A DNA stretch of 64,000 bases, taken from positions 434,001-498,000 of the forward strand of contig PLUE01000069.1 in assembly GCA_003164785.1 (NCBI GenBank). The letters run 5' to 3'. Positions within the stretch are counted from its first letter, which is position 1; the number at the start of each line of letters is the position of its first letter. The notes under the pieces are model-generated. The model did not search any database and was not told the DNA's origin. It was given only the letters and a program-made list of their open reading frames with translations. This stretch comes from Gammaproteobacteria bacterium (GTDB lineage: Bacteria; Pseudomonadota; Gammaproteobacteria; Steroidobacterales; Steroidobacteraceae). Both the position numbers and the translations under genes were made by a program. Of this stretch, positions 46,703 through 54,713 are shown in pieces.

Positions 46703-47908
46703 TCAGGCAACCTGGGCGGTGTTTTGTGCGCGCGCTGCGACGACGCGTAACGGCAGTTTGGCCGGGCCATGACCGATGGTGGTCAACCACGGCACCATGT
46801 CGCCGGCGACCTCGAAGCGCTCGACGCGCCGCGCCGCCTCGCTCAGCAGTACATGCGCTTCGAGTTGGGCGAGAACCCGGCCGACGCAGGCATGGATCCC
46901 GTAACCCCAGCCGACCTGCTTCTTGAGATCGCGCTTGATGTCGTATTGATCGGGATCGGCCCAGGCGCGCGGGTCGCGATTCGCCGCGGCGAACATCAAC
47001 CCGACGCGCTGACCCGCGGGCACGCGGTATCCGTCGACGTCGACCTCGCGGGTGGTGATGCGGCCCGCCATGCGCGAGGGGGAGTCCCAACGAAGACTCT
47101 CATCGAATGCGGCCCGCACGAGTTTCGGGTCGGCGCGCAGCTTTTGATACTCGGCCGGGAACAGGGCGAAGGCGCGCAACGCATTGGCCATGGTGAGCAC
47201 CGTCGTGTCGGCGCCGGCGGAGAGCACGGTCAGGGTCAGGAGTTTGGCTTCGGCTTCCGTGATCACCTTCTCGTCCGCCAACTCGTAGATCGCCATGCCG
47301 ATGCCGCCGGGCGCGAGATTCTCGCGATTGCAACACCGCTCGAGCCAGGCAAGCACGGGTTCGATCCCGGTCATGGCCTCGTGAAAGAGTTCGTTTTGCG
47401 GCCCGAGGGTGGCCCAGACCATGTGTCCAAAGGCGCTCATGTTCTCGCGTCCCTCGACCCGCATGCCGAACGCATCCGGGAGCGCCTTGAAGACGAAGCG
47501 CCGGGTGATGTCGCTCACGGCGTCGATGGTCTCGCCCTCCCGCGAGAGGACATCATCGAAGATCGCGACCGCGTCTCGCTCGAAGGACGTTCGCATGCCC
47601 TCGATGAGGGCGGGGGAGAGCGCCTTGGTCATTGCTGCACGAATGTGGGTATGCCGCGGTGGATCGTCCGTGAGCAGTATTTCAGGGCGCAGCGAATCCG
47701 GGTCATGCCACGGCCGGGAGGTATTGGAAAAAGTCTTCCAATCGAGCAGCCCTGCCGTAACGCTGGCGTGGCGTGAAATCAGGACGGTTCCGTCGGCGAG
47801 CCGGACCACCGGGGCGAACTCGCGCAGCGCGTCGTCGACATGGCGCGCGTCGATGACGGACTCGCGGCTGAACACGTCGATGTCGTAGTCAGGGATGGTC
47901 TTGCTCAT
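46703..47908 (-). CDS. Cytochrome P450
   Basis: 401 residues, the usual size of a soluble bacterial P450. The haem-Cys loop is GWGYGIHACVGRVLAQLEA. The I-helix oxygen-activation motif is LSAGADTTVLTMANA, and the ExxR motif is in FDESLRWDSPSRMAGRI. It hydroxylates an organic substrate using electrons from a ferredoxin and reductase; neither partner is in the window. The canonical Phe and Gly before the Cys loop are shifted (GYGIHAC), as in the CYP families of terpene and steroid degraders. It is the last gene of a minus-strand run behind the CMD gene. Confidence 0.94.
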   Translation of the reverse strand: MSKTIPDYDIDVFSRESVIDARHVDDALREFAPVVRLADGTVLISRHASVTAGLLDWKTFSNTSRPWHDPDSLRPEILLTDDPPRHTHIRAAMTKALSPALIEGMRTSFERDAVAIFDDVLSREGETIDAVSDITRRFVFKALPDAFGMRVEGRENMSAFGHMVWATLGPQNELFHEAMTGIEPVLAWLERCCNRENLAPGGIGMAIYELADEKVITEAEAKLLTLTVLSAGADTTVLTMANALRAFALFPAEYQKLRADPKLVRAAFDESLRWDSPSRMAGRITTREVDVDGYRVPAGQRVGLMFAAANRDPRAWADPDQYDIKRDLKKQVGWGYGIHACVGRVLAQLEAHVLLSEAARRVERFEVAGDMVPWLTTIGHGPAKLPLRVVAARAQNTAQVA

Positions 47909-47941
47909 CGTTGCAAACCTCGCGGTTCGGCTGGCGCCGGT

Positions 47942-48343
47942 TCAGGTGGCGTCGGGTTTTTGGGCGGCGGCGTCGAGTTCCGCAAATACCTCGCGCGCCA
48001 GGCGAAAGCTGTCGACGGCGGCGGGCACGCCGGCATAGATCATGACTTGCAGGAAGACCTCGGCTATTTGCGCGCGGGTCAGCCCGTTGTTCAGGGCGCC
48101 GCGGATATGGGCCTTCAGCTCATGGGGACGGTTGAGCGTGCCGATCATGGCGAGGTTGATCATGCTGCGCTGAGCCTTGTCCAACCCTTCGCGGCCCCAG
48201 ACCGCGCCCCAGCAGTACTCGGTCACGAGTTCCTGCAGCGGTTGATTGAAATCATCCATGGTCGACAGGGCCTTCTGTACGTAGGCCTCGCCCAGGACGT
48301 CGGTGCGTATTTTCAGTCCCTTTTCGAATAGTTCGCGCGACAT
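47942..48343 (-). CDS. Carboxymuconolactone decarboxylase-family protein
   Basis: 133 residues in the CMD/AhpD fold: GAVWGREGLDKAQRSMINLAMIGTLNRPHELKAHI and FLQVMIYAGVPAAVDSFRLA are diagnostic. The AhpD CxxC pair is absent, so peroxidase activity is unlikely; a decarboxylase role like PcaC is closer. It lies between the P450 and the hydroxyisobutyrate-dehydrogenase-like gene in one minus-strand set, with 33 nt to the P450 start. The exact substrate is not evident. Confidence 0.88.
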   Translation of the reverse strand: MSRELFEKGLKIRTDVLGEAYVQKALSTMDDFNQPLQELVTEYCWGAVWGREGLDKAQRSMINLAMIGTLNRPHELKAHIRGALNNGLTRAQIAEVFLQVMIYAGVPAAVDSFRLAREVFAELDAAAQKPDAT

Positions 48344-48372
48344 GTCGCCCTCTTTGATGATCCCGATGAGAA

Positions 48373-49263
48373 TTACGCTGGCCGGTCCGGATCCAAGCCC
48401 GAATCGGACTCGACAATCTTGGCCATCGCAGTGAAATCCGAATCGGCGCCCAGGGTGCTCACCGTGCGCTCCAGCAGCGCCTGCACCGCGTCACCCACCG
48501 TCAGCGGGACGCCGAGAGCGACCGCCGTCTCGACACAGAGGCGCACGTCTTTCAGGCACAGGCCGGACGCGAAGCCAAAGTCGAAGCTCCTGGGCAGTAC
48601 CGAGCGGGGCCACTTGTCCTGGGTGGCGCTGTTACGGCCGGTCGAGGCGTTCAACACCTCGATCATGCGTGCCGGGTCGAGCCCGGCCTTGATGCCGATG
48701 GTCATGCCTTCGGCGGTGATGGCGATGGCGCAGGCACCGAGCAGGTTGTTGACGAGCTTCATGGTTTGGCCGGCGCCCGGCGTCTCGCCCATGAAGAACG
48801 GCTTGCCGAGCGTTTCGATGAGCGGCCGCACTCGTTCCCACGCCGCCTTGGGTCCCGCAACCATCAGCGAGAGCTTGCCCTCGCGCGCGCCCTTGATGCC
48901 GCCGGAAACCGGCGCCTCGATCGAGGCGATGTTGCGGGCGCGTAATCCTGTCGCGAGCTGTGCGGCGACGTCGGGCCCCGACGTGGACAGGTCGATCACG
49001 ATCTCCAGGCGATCGCCGTCGATCAAGCCATCCGCGCCGAGCACGACATCGCGAACCACCCGCGGCTGGGGCAGGCTGGCAAACACGATCGACGCGGCAT
49101 CCGCGACCTCGCGAACGCTGGCGGCGATGCGGGCGCCGCGTGCGACGAGCGCCTCGCACGCCGACGCCTGCACGTCGAAAACGACCACATGATGACCAGC
49201 GTCGAGCAGCCGACCTGCCATGGCGCCGCCCATCCGGCCCAGACCGATAAATCCAAGGTCCAT
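48373..49263 (-). CDS. 3-hydroxyisobutyrate dehydrogenase-like oxidoreductase
   Basis: 296 residues from ATG 49263, 4 nt after the GntR stop; the frame opens at 49335. N-terminal cofactor motif GFIGLGRMGGAMAGRLLDAG followed by VVVFD (NAD preference), STSGPDVAAQL, and the substrate motif EAPVSGGIKGAREGKLSLMV are typical. A Lys in GQTMKLVNNLLGACAIA is the expected catalytic residue. It oxidises or reduces a short beta-hydroxy acid. It is probably transcribed with the GntR regulator. Confidence 0.92.
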   Translation of the reverse strand: MDLGFIGLGRMGGAMAGRLLDAGHHVVVFDVQASACEALVARGARIAASVREVADAASIVFASLPQPRVVRDVVLGADGLIDGDRLEIVIDLSTSGPDVAAQLATGLRARNIASIEAPVSGGIKGAREGKLSLMVAGPKAAWERVRPLIETLGKPFFMGETPGAGQTMKLVNNLLGACAIAITAEGMTIGIKAGLDPARMIEVLNASTGRNSATQDKWPRSVLPRSFDFGFASGLCLKDVRLCVETAVALGVPLTVGDAVQALLERTVSTLGADSDFTAMAKIVESDSGLDPDRPA

Positions 49264-49267
49264 GGCA

Positions 49268-49984
49268 CTACCGCAAGGCGCGCTTCGGCTTCGGTTCGGT
49301 TTGAAACTGCGAGCGCATCGCGGCGTCGCTGGCATTTTCGATGTGGCGCACGGTCAACACCGCCGCGAGTTCCTCATCCCGTGCCTGCAGGGCATCGAAC
49401 AACCCCCGGATCTCGGCGATCGACGCGCGCGCCCGACCGGGGCTCGACAACGACGCGGCGCGCAATTGTGAAACCTTGGTGTGGATCTGACGCAGCATGG
49501 AGGCCGCCACGTCGTTTCCGGCACCGGCGAACAGTGCCTCATACAGGGCCGCCTTGGTCGTCAAAAACACCGACGGCTCGTACTTCTCGTAGGCAGCCGC
49601 GAGGTCGTTGACGCAGGCCTCGAGCGTGGCCATGTGCGCCTCGCTCGCGTTGCGCACGAACAGCCGCGCCGCGAGACTCTCCAGCACGACCCTGACCTGA
49701 TAAATTTCAGCCGCTTCCTTCGCGCCGACGATCGACACCGTCAGCCTGCCGCCCTGACTCGAAATCAGTCCCTCGCTTTCCAATTCGCGCAGCGCCTCGC
49801 GCACGGTGGTCCGCGATACGCCGAGGAGGGTGCAGAGTTCGCCTTCGACCAAGCGCGACCCCGGCGCAAAGCGGTTGGCCGAGATCGCGGCGCGGATCGC
49901 ATCCGCGACCCGGGTTCGCAGCCGGGGCGCGGCGTCGAGTTTCAACGACATGTCTTCGACGATTGGTTCGACCACGTGCTGCAA
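49268..49984 (-). CDS. GntR-family regulator, FadR subfamily
   Basis: 238 residues. The N-terminal winged helix has NRFAPGSRLVEGELCTLLGVSRTTVREALRELESEG, and the C-terminal all-helical FCD domain contains RVVLESLAARLFVRNASEAH. FCD proteins bind carboxylates, so an acid intermediate of the local pathway is a reasonable ligand. It starts a minus-strand unit with the dehydrogenase, CMD and P450 genes. Just upstream lies an AT-rich stretch with TGTC and GACA arms that may be its own operator. Confidence 0.92.
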   Translation of the reverse strand: MQHVVEPIVEDMSLKLDAAPRLRTRVADAIRAAISANRFAPGSRLVEGELCTLLGVSRTTVREALRELESEGLISSQGGRLTVSIVGAKEAAEIYQVRVVLESLAARLFVRNASEAHMATLEACVNDLAAAYEKYEPSVFLTTKAALYEALFAGAGNDVAASMLRQIHTKVSQLRAASLSSPGRARASIAEIRGLFDALQARDEELAAVLTVRHIENASDAAMRSQFQTEPKPKRALR

Positions 49985-49992
49985 ATCCCTCG

Positions 49993-50022
49993 TTGAAATA
50001 TGTCGAAATTACTATATGACAA
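49993..50022. promoter_or_regulatory. Promoter and possible GntR autoregulatory site
   Basis: An AT-rich stretch immediately upstream of the GntR gene reads TGTC, then 13 bases, then GACA, giving inverted arms around TACTATAT. GntR/FCD proteins bind short TG-T-AC-A palindromes of this type. The evidence is the arms and position only. Confidence 0.3.
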
Positions 50023-50067
50023 TACGACCGGAAGCGCCATCGAATCGAATTGCCGGCGGGCCGGCGC

Positions 50068-50484
50068 TCAAGAGGGGTTGCCGAACAAGCCCACGATGTA
50101 GTGACTGTCCAGGTACTCGCGTAATTCGGCGACCCGCCCGTCGCGAATCTCGAAGCCCCATGCGTAGCGGTTGTCGTACGGCCGGCCGTCCTTCAGCTGG
50201 CCCGTTCCATGCGTCTCGACCAACACCAACGAGCCGTTCGCCGCGAGCGATACGATGCGGTTGCTGGGGCTTCCCTTGGCGAATAAGCCTCTGATTGGCT
50301 TGAGGAATTCGTCCACGATCACATCCCGGCCGCGATATTCGCCGGCGCCGGGCATATCCTTCGCCATGGGCAGCCAGGCAGCGTCTTCCGTGAGCAGAGA
50401 GCGAATCCCCTCGAGGTCCTCCGCATTCAGCAGGGCAAAAAACCGCCGCACGACCTGTTCGCTGGTGTCGTTCGTCTGAACCAT
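50068..50484 (-). CDS. NTF2-like protein (ketosteroid isomerase-like)
   Basis: 138 residues from ATG 50484, which has GGGGAG 5 nt upstream; the frame extends to 50583 without such a site. The NTF2/KSI cone is visible: VVRRFFALLNAEDLEGIRSLLTEDAAWLP, YRGRDVIVDEF, and NRYAWGFEIRDGRVAELREYLD. Relatives include ketosteroid isomerase, limonene-epoxide hydrolase-like enzymes and SnoaL cyclases. It is the third NTF2-like gene in the catabolic region. A perfect promoter-region palindrome lies 106 bp upstream. Confidence 0.85.
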   Translation of the reverse strand: MVQTNDTSEQVVRRFFALLNAEDLEGIRSLLTEDAAWLPMAKDMPGAGEYRGRDVIVDEFLKPIRGLFAKGSPSNRIVSLAANGSLVLVETHGTGQLKDGRPYDNRYAWGFEIRDGRVAELREYLDSHYIVGLFGNPS

Positions 50485-50589
50485 GAAAACTCCCCATGCC
50501 ATGAAGACCGAATGACTATCCGGCAAGGCTTCGTTGGGCCTTTGAGCCGGTGCCGCATCGCAGCACTCTAAGATCGAAAGCAAGCCGTC

Positions 50590-50604
50590 GTATGAGGATC
50601 ATAC
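50590..50604. promoter_or_regulatory. Perfect palindrome upstream of the NTF2-like gene
   Basis: GTATGAGGATCATAC is a perfect 6-3-6 inverted repeat. A near copy (14 of 15 bases, opposite orientation) lies at 44238-44252 upstream of the SDR/GMC operon, so the two units may share one repressor. No copy is seen in the coding regions I read. Confidence 0.5.
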
Positions 50605-50635
50605 AATGGCGGCGATCACGCCGCCATGGCCTCGA

Positions 50636-50848
50636 TCATCCTTGGCTGCGTCGGAATGGCAGCGTCAGCAGGAAAAACACCAGGCGCGGGGTCAGCATCT
50701 TGAGCGCGGCACGTGCCTGTTCCGGGCGCAGTTTGGCGACCAGCGGCATGGCGCCGAAGACCTTCCCCTTGACCACCAACTGATCGCCGTCCCGCTCCAA
50801 TGCCGTGATCTCCATCAATTCACTGTTGTCCGGCGCAAACAGTTTCAT
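50636..50848 (-). CDS. Conserved small protein of unknown function
   Basis: 70 residues, MKLFAPDNSELMEITALERDG at the start and a hydrophobic RLVFFLLTLPF near the end, perhaps a membrane-associated tail. It is a real gene rather than a shadow because its ATG overlaps the stop of the upstream FAD oxidoreductase by 4 nt. I do not recognise the family. The tight coupling suggests it serves as a small partner or membrane anchor of that enzyme. Confidence 0.65.
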   Translation of the reverse strand: MKLFAPDNSELMEITALERDGDQLVVKGKVFGAMPLVAKLRPEQARAALKMLTPRLVFFLLTLPFRRSQG

Positions 50849-52419
50849 GCGGCTTTGCCTTGCTTCTGGAAATCCATGCGCAAATCATCGAACATTTTCA
50901 TCGCGGTGGCGCGCCCCGCGCCGAACACGCCGCCGCCCGGGTGCTGGAACGGTCCCACCAGATAAAAACGTTCGACACCGGGGACGACGTACTGCCCGAG
51001 ATCGGGCGTCGGGCGGTGGGCCCCTTGCTGATAAATGGGCATGGCAACGCCATGCAAGTCGCCCCGCACGAAGCTTGCCGAGGTGCGTTCCATATCGACC
51101 GGGCTGTCGCAGTGATACGCGATGATATTGTCGGAATCGATGTTGTCGATGAAGCGTGATGCATGTTTGATCATGAGCTCGGCGTACGACTTCTTGGTGT
51201 CGTCCCAGGAGCGGCCATCGTCTCTGTCATACGGCACATAGTCCCACAGGTGGACCGTCGCCTTTCCCGGCGGCGCCCGTGAAGGATCGAACATCGTCAA
51301 CGAGCCGAGCCCAATGAGGGGATACGTCGAGAATTGCCCATAACGCAGGTCGTCGAACGACCTGCGGACGGTCTCGTAGCGGTCCGGCAGCAATTCGATC
51401 ATGACGGAGTTCACCGCGCGGCGCGCCTTGAAGCGCAGCGGCTCGGTCAACGCCGCATGAACGGTGATGCACGCGGCGCCCGACACCTGGGTTGCTTCGG
51501 CATCCTTGCGGACGGCGGGATCGATGCCGTCGATCATCGTTCCCAGCACATGGGGGTGGATGGAGCCGATGACGGCGTCCTTCGCGGTGAACACGGCGCC
51601 ATCGCGGGTCGTCACGCCGGTCGCGCGATCGTTCGAGAGGTTGATCTTCACGACGTCGGTGTTGGCGATGACCTCGCCGCCATGATCCTTGATGCACGCC
51701 ACCAGGGCGTCGGTCAATGCGCCGCTGCCGCCCACGGGGACGCCAAAGCCATATTTTTGCAGAAAGCCGAGAAACACGAAAATGCCGATACCCGTGGCCT
51801 TCTCATCGGGCGCGACCAGGTTTTCGCCCGCAATACGCGCGAAATGCATCCGAACCTTGTCGTTCTCGAAGTGTTCGAGGAGCACATCGTGGATGCTCAT
51901 GTTCATGATGCGGAACAGGGCGCGTCCCTCGCGGCTTTGGTCCATCATCGCGTAGGTCGCGCCCACCGGCGCCGGCGGCGAGTACAGCGACGCCAGAAAC
52001 ATGGGCAGCCAGACCTGCGCCATGGCCGATAAATCGCGGAAGGCAGCGGCATCGCGCGCCGAAAACTGGGCGATCTCCGCGCAGGTGCGCTCGACGTCAC
52101 GATACATCGCCAGAGTCGTACCGTCCTCGAACACCGAGGTCATGGGCGAATCGGGGAACACGTAGCGAAGACCATACCGCGCCTTGAGCTTCAGATCGTC
52201 ATTCGCGAGCAGCGGATTGCCCTGGATGAAAATGTGCGCCATGGAATGTTGGTCATGGCGAAACCCGGGGAGCGTGAGTTCCCGGGTGACGACACCGCCG
52301 CCCAGCCACGCATTGCGTTCGAGGACGATCACCTTCTTGCCGGCCACCGCGAGATACGCCGCCGCCACCAGCCCGTTATGCCCGGCACCCACCGTGATGA
52401 TGTCCGCTACGACCGCCAT
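50845..52419 (-). CDS. Phytoene-desaturase-like FAD oxidoreductase
   Basis: 524 residues from ATG 52419, with GGAGAAG upstream. The FAD-binding N-terminus TVGAGHNGLVAAAYLAVAGKKVIVLE is preceded by only a few residues, and the carotenoid-desaturase/retinol-saturase-like C-terminus reads FYLVGPFQHPGGGVFGAGRAT. Middle blocks include VPVGGSGALTDALVACI. Such enzymes remove or add hydrogen on long conjugated or isoprenoid chains. It is divergent from a beta-lactamase-fold gene, and a small 70-residue gene overlaps its stop. The longer frame to 53016 is spurious. Confidence 0.9.
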   Translation of the reverse strand: MAVVADIITVGAGHNGLVAAAYLAVAGKKVIVLERNAWLGGGVVTRELTLPGFRHDQHSMAHIFIQGNPLLANDDLKLKARYGLRYVFPDSPMTSVFEDGTTLAMYRDVERTCAEIAQFSARDAAAFRDLSAMAQVWLPMFLASLYSPPAPVGATYAMMDQSREGRALFRIMNMSIHDVLLEHFENDKVRMHFARIAGENLVAPDEKATGIGIFVFLGFLQKYGFGVPVGGSGALTDALVACIKDHGGEVIANTDVVKINLSNDRATGVTTRDGAVFTAKDAVIGSIHPHVLGTMIDGIDPAVRKDAEATQVSGAACITVHAALTEPLRFKARRAVNSVMIELLPDRYETVRRSFDDLRYGQFSTYPLIGLGSLTMFDPSRAPPGKATVHLWDYVPYDRDDGRSWDDTKKSYAELMIKHASRFIDNIDSDNIIAYHCDSPVDMERTSASFVRGDLHGVAMPIYQQGAHRPTPDLGQYVVPGVERFYLVGPFQHPGGGVFGAGRATAMKMFDDLRMDFQKQGKAA

Positions 52420-52644
52420 CGATGCTTCTCCAGAATGGAATTGCCCTACTTGCGCCGGGGTTCCGAGCCTACACTTGAGCGGACAGGTTGGCCATAGTGC
52501 CGTTCGATGCGGGCGCCATGGTGGTCGAGATCGAACGCGTCTACCGCTTGAGCGGGCCCGGAGTTCCGGTCTAAGATGACCGGACAAGTGAGAAGGGTGG
52601 TCGGGATTGCCGAACGCCCCAAACGGACTGAGGGGGGGTAACCA
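52420..52644. other. Divergent promoter region, FAD enzyme / esterase
   Basis: No gene is supported. The stretch contains GGTC/GACC inverted arms around TAAGAT near 52570 and should carry promoters in both directions. The ribosome site of the rightward gene (a G-run followed by TAACC) closes it. Confidence 0.35.
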
Positions 52645-53823
52645 ATGAACGATGACACGAAAACGGCGGGGACACGCACGGCGGGATTGAGCACGGCACG
52701 GCTCGCCCATCTCGAGCGCATCATGCAGGAGGATGTGGAGAAGGGGGTCTATTGGGGCGCCCGCATCATCGTCGCCCGGCACGGCCGGGTCGGGCTGGAT
52801 GCGGCCATCGGGTTCGCCGACGGCGGGCGCACGCGCGCCGTCGCGTCGGACAGCGTCTTCACGCTGTTTTCGATGACCAAGGCGATGACGAACACGCTCG
52901 CCTTGCGGGCCATCGAGCTCGGCCAGTTCTCGATGGGCACCAAGGTGTCGCAGGTCATCCCGGAGTTCGGCGGCGGCCTGCGCTCGCACATCACCGCCTT
53001 CCATCTGCTGACCCACATGTCGGGATTACCGATGCTGTTCAAGCTCAAGGATGGCATGCCCATCGATGTGCTTGCGGACAATGTCAGGGTGGCGTGCGAG
53101 ATCGTGCAGTCGGCGGAGCCGCCCGGCGAGAAATGCAGCTATTCGCCGATGCTGAATCAACTGTTTCTGGGAGAGATGGTCCGCCGCACGGATCCGGGAA
53201 GACGATCCTACCGCGACATCGTTCAGCAGGATCTGTTCGACCCGCTGGGGATGACCGACAGTTCGATCGGCTTGCGACGGGACCTCAAGCGGCGGCACTT
53301 GTTTCCCGATTTTCGCGGCCAGTCGCCGATCCAGCATATCGGCAGCACGGAACCGGGCGAGAACGGGGCCTTCAACGAGGAGCGCGCCGAAATGCCGTGG
53401 GTGGGGGCGGTGTCGACGGCGCCGGATATCTTCCGGCTGGCCGAGATGTTCCGCAACGGGGGATCTCTCGGCGGCGCACGCATCCTGTCGCCGGCGATGC
53501 TCCGCAAGGCGCGGCAGTGCCATACGGGCGAGAAACCCAACGAGCTTTACAAGCTGCTCGCTCACAAGGATCAATGGGAAGTGTCTCCCGGCTACATCGG
53601 GCTCGGGTTTTCGCTGCGGGGAGAGAAGATGACCAATCACATGTTCGGCACGCAGACCTCGCCGCAGACCTTCGGCAATTATGGCGCCGGCAGCACCATT
53701 TTCTGGGTGGATCCCGAACTCGACCTGACCTTCGTTTGTCTGTCGACCGGCTTGATGGCGTCGAATCCGAACATCGTGCGTTTCAACCGGCTGTCCGACA
53801 TCGCGGTGTCGGCGGCGGAGTAA
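52645..53823 (+). CDS. Serine beta-lactamase-fold hydrolase
   Basis: 392 residues. Family blocks: GARIIVARHGRVGLDAAIGFAD, the SxxK motif in TLFSMTKAMTNTLA (Ser and Lys), HLLTHMSGLP, and a Tyr in CSYSPMLNQLF as the likely YxN-type residue. The C-terminal GNYGAGSTIFWVDPELDLTFV replaces the KTG strand. There is no signal peptide. It belongs to the beta-lactamase-related esterase group rather than to drug-resistance enzymes. It has only distant similarity to the enzyme at 44.4 kb. It converges on the lactonase-like gene with a 6-nt gap. Confidence 0.88.
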   Translation: MNDDTKTAGTRTAGLSTARLAHLERIMQEDVEKGVYWGARIIVARHGRVGLDAAIGFADGGRTRAVASDSVFTLFSMTKAMTNTLALRAIELGQFSMGTKVSQVIPEFGGGLRSHITAFHLLTHMSGLPMLFKLKDGMPIDVLADNVRVACEIVQSAEPPGEKCSYSPMLNQLFLGEMVRRTDPGRRSYRDIVQQDLFDPLGMTDSSIGLRRDLKRRHLFPDFRGQSPIQHIGSTEPGENGAFNEERAEMPWVGAVSTAPDIFRLAEMFRNGGSLGGARILSPAMLRKARQCHTGEKPNELYKLLAHKDQWEVSPGYIGLGFSLRGEKMTNHMFGTQTSPQTFGNYGAGSTIFWVDPELDLTFVCLSTGLMASNPNIVRFNRLSDIAVSAAE

Positions 53824-53829
53824 TTCCCG

Positions 53830-54627
53830 TTACAGAGGGTCTGCGTCCAATCTCACGATCCGGTCGCCGAGACCGGGCGCTGCCGCCGGGTAGCGGCTCA
53901 TCACGAGCGGATCATGTCCCGGAATGACGTTGCCGGGACCGTCGGCGAGGCGGTAGCACGTGCGGTGACCCTCGTACATGTCACCCACGTTGTAGACGAT
54001 CGGGAAGCTGCGGCTCTGCTCCATGTTCGCGTACAGATGGCTCGCATCGGACGCCAGCACCATCCAGCCGCGTCGCGTATGGACGCGAACGATCTGCAGG
54101 CCGTCGGTGTGACCGCCGAGGCGGTGGAGCACGATCCCCGGCGCGAGTTCATCCACGCCCTCGTGAAATACCACACGACCGGCGTACACACGCTCGACCA
54201 TGGCCGCCACATCGCGCCCGTCGAACGCGGCGCGCAGGCCCGGATGGCACATGCAACGACCCGTGGCATACGCCATTTCACGGTCCTGGAGGTGGAACCG
54301 GGCGCGCGGAAACAGGTGGCGATTGCCCGCATGATCGTAGTGCAGGTGCGTGATGATCACGTCGGTGGCGGTTGCGGCGTCGATGTCGAGCAACCCGAGC
54401 AGCTCGGCCGGCGTCGCCAGCAGGGTCCTTTGCCGGGACGCGGCAGCCTCCGCGTCGAACCCCGTGTCGACGATGTATTTCACGCCATGTCCGCGAATGA
54501 CCCACACGAAGTAGTCGAGGGGCATGGGCACATCGTGCACGTCGCCGTCGATGAAGTTGTGGACGGAGCGTTGCGCGCTGTTGACGGCGTAGCGCAGGGC
54601 ATAGAGCTCATAGTTCGGTATGGTCAT
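53830..54627 (-). CDS. N-acyl-homoserine-lactonase-family MBL hydrolase
   Basis: 265 residues. The metal site THLHYDHAGNRHLFPR is followed by LHRLGGHTDGLQIVRV, VLASDASHLYANM and a late GNVIPGHDPLVMSRY, the ligand order of the AiiA/AHL-lactonase family. Such enzymes open lactone rings; quorum quenching is one known role, but opening of a pathway lactone fits the setting equally well. It is divergent from the MFS transporter gene. Confidence 0.87.
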   Translation of the reverse strand: MTIPNYELYALRYAVNSAQRSVHNFIDGDVHDVPMPLDYFVWVIRGHGVKYIVDTGFDAEAAASRQRTLLATPAELLGLLDIDAATATDVIITHLHYDHAGNRHLFPRARFHLQDREMAYATGRCMCHPGLRAAFDGRDVAAMVERVYAGRVVFHEGVDELAPGIVLHRLGGHTDGLQIVRVHTRRGWMVLASDASHLYANMEQSRSFPIVYNVGDMYEGHRTCYRLADGPGNVIPGHDPLVMSRYPAAAPGLGDRIVRLDADPL

Positions 54628-54713
54628 GGCGACACTCTCGCGTGGCGGCGGCAGGGGGTTTTGCAGCCACCATCGCGCATTCGTAACGATTCAGCAAGCG
54701 GGACCCCAGCGCC

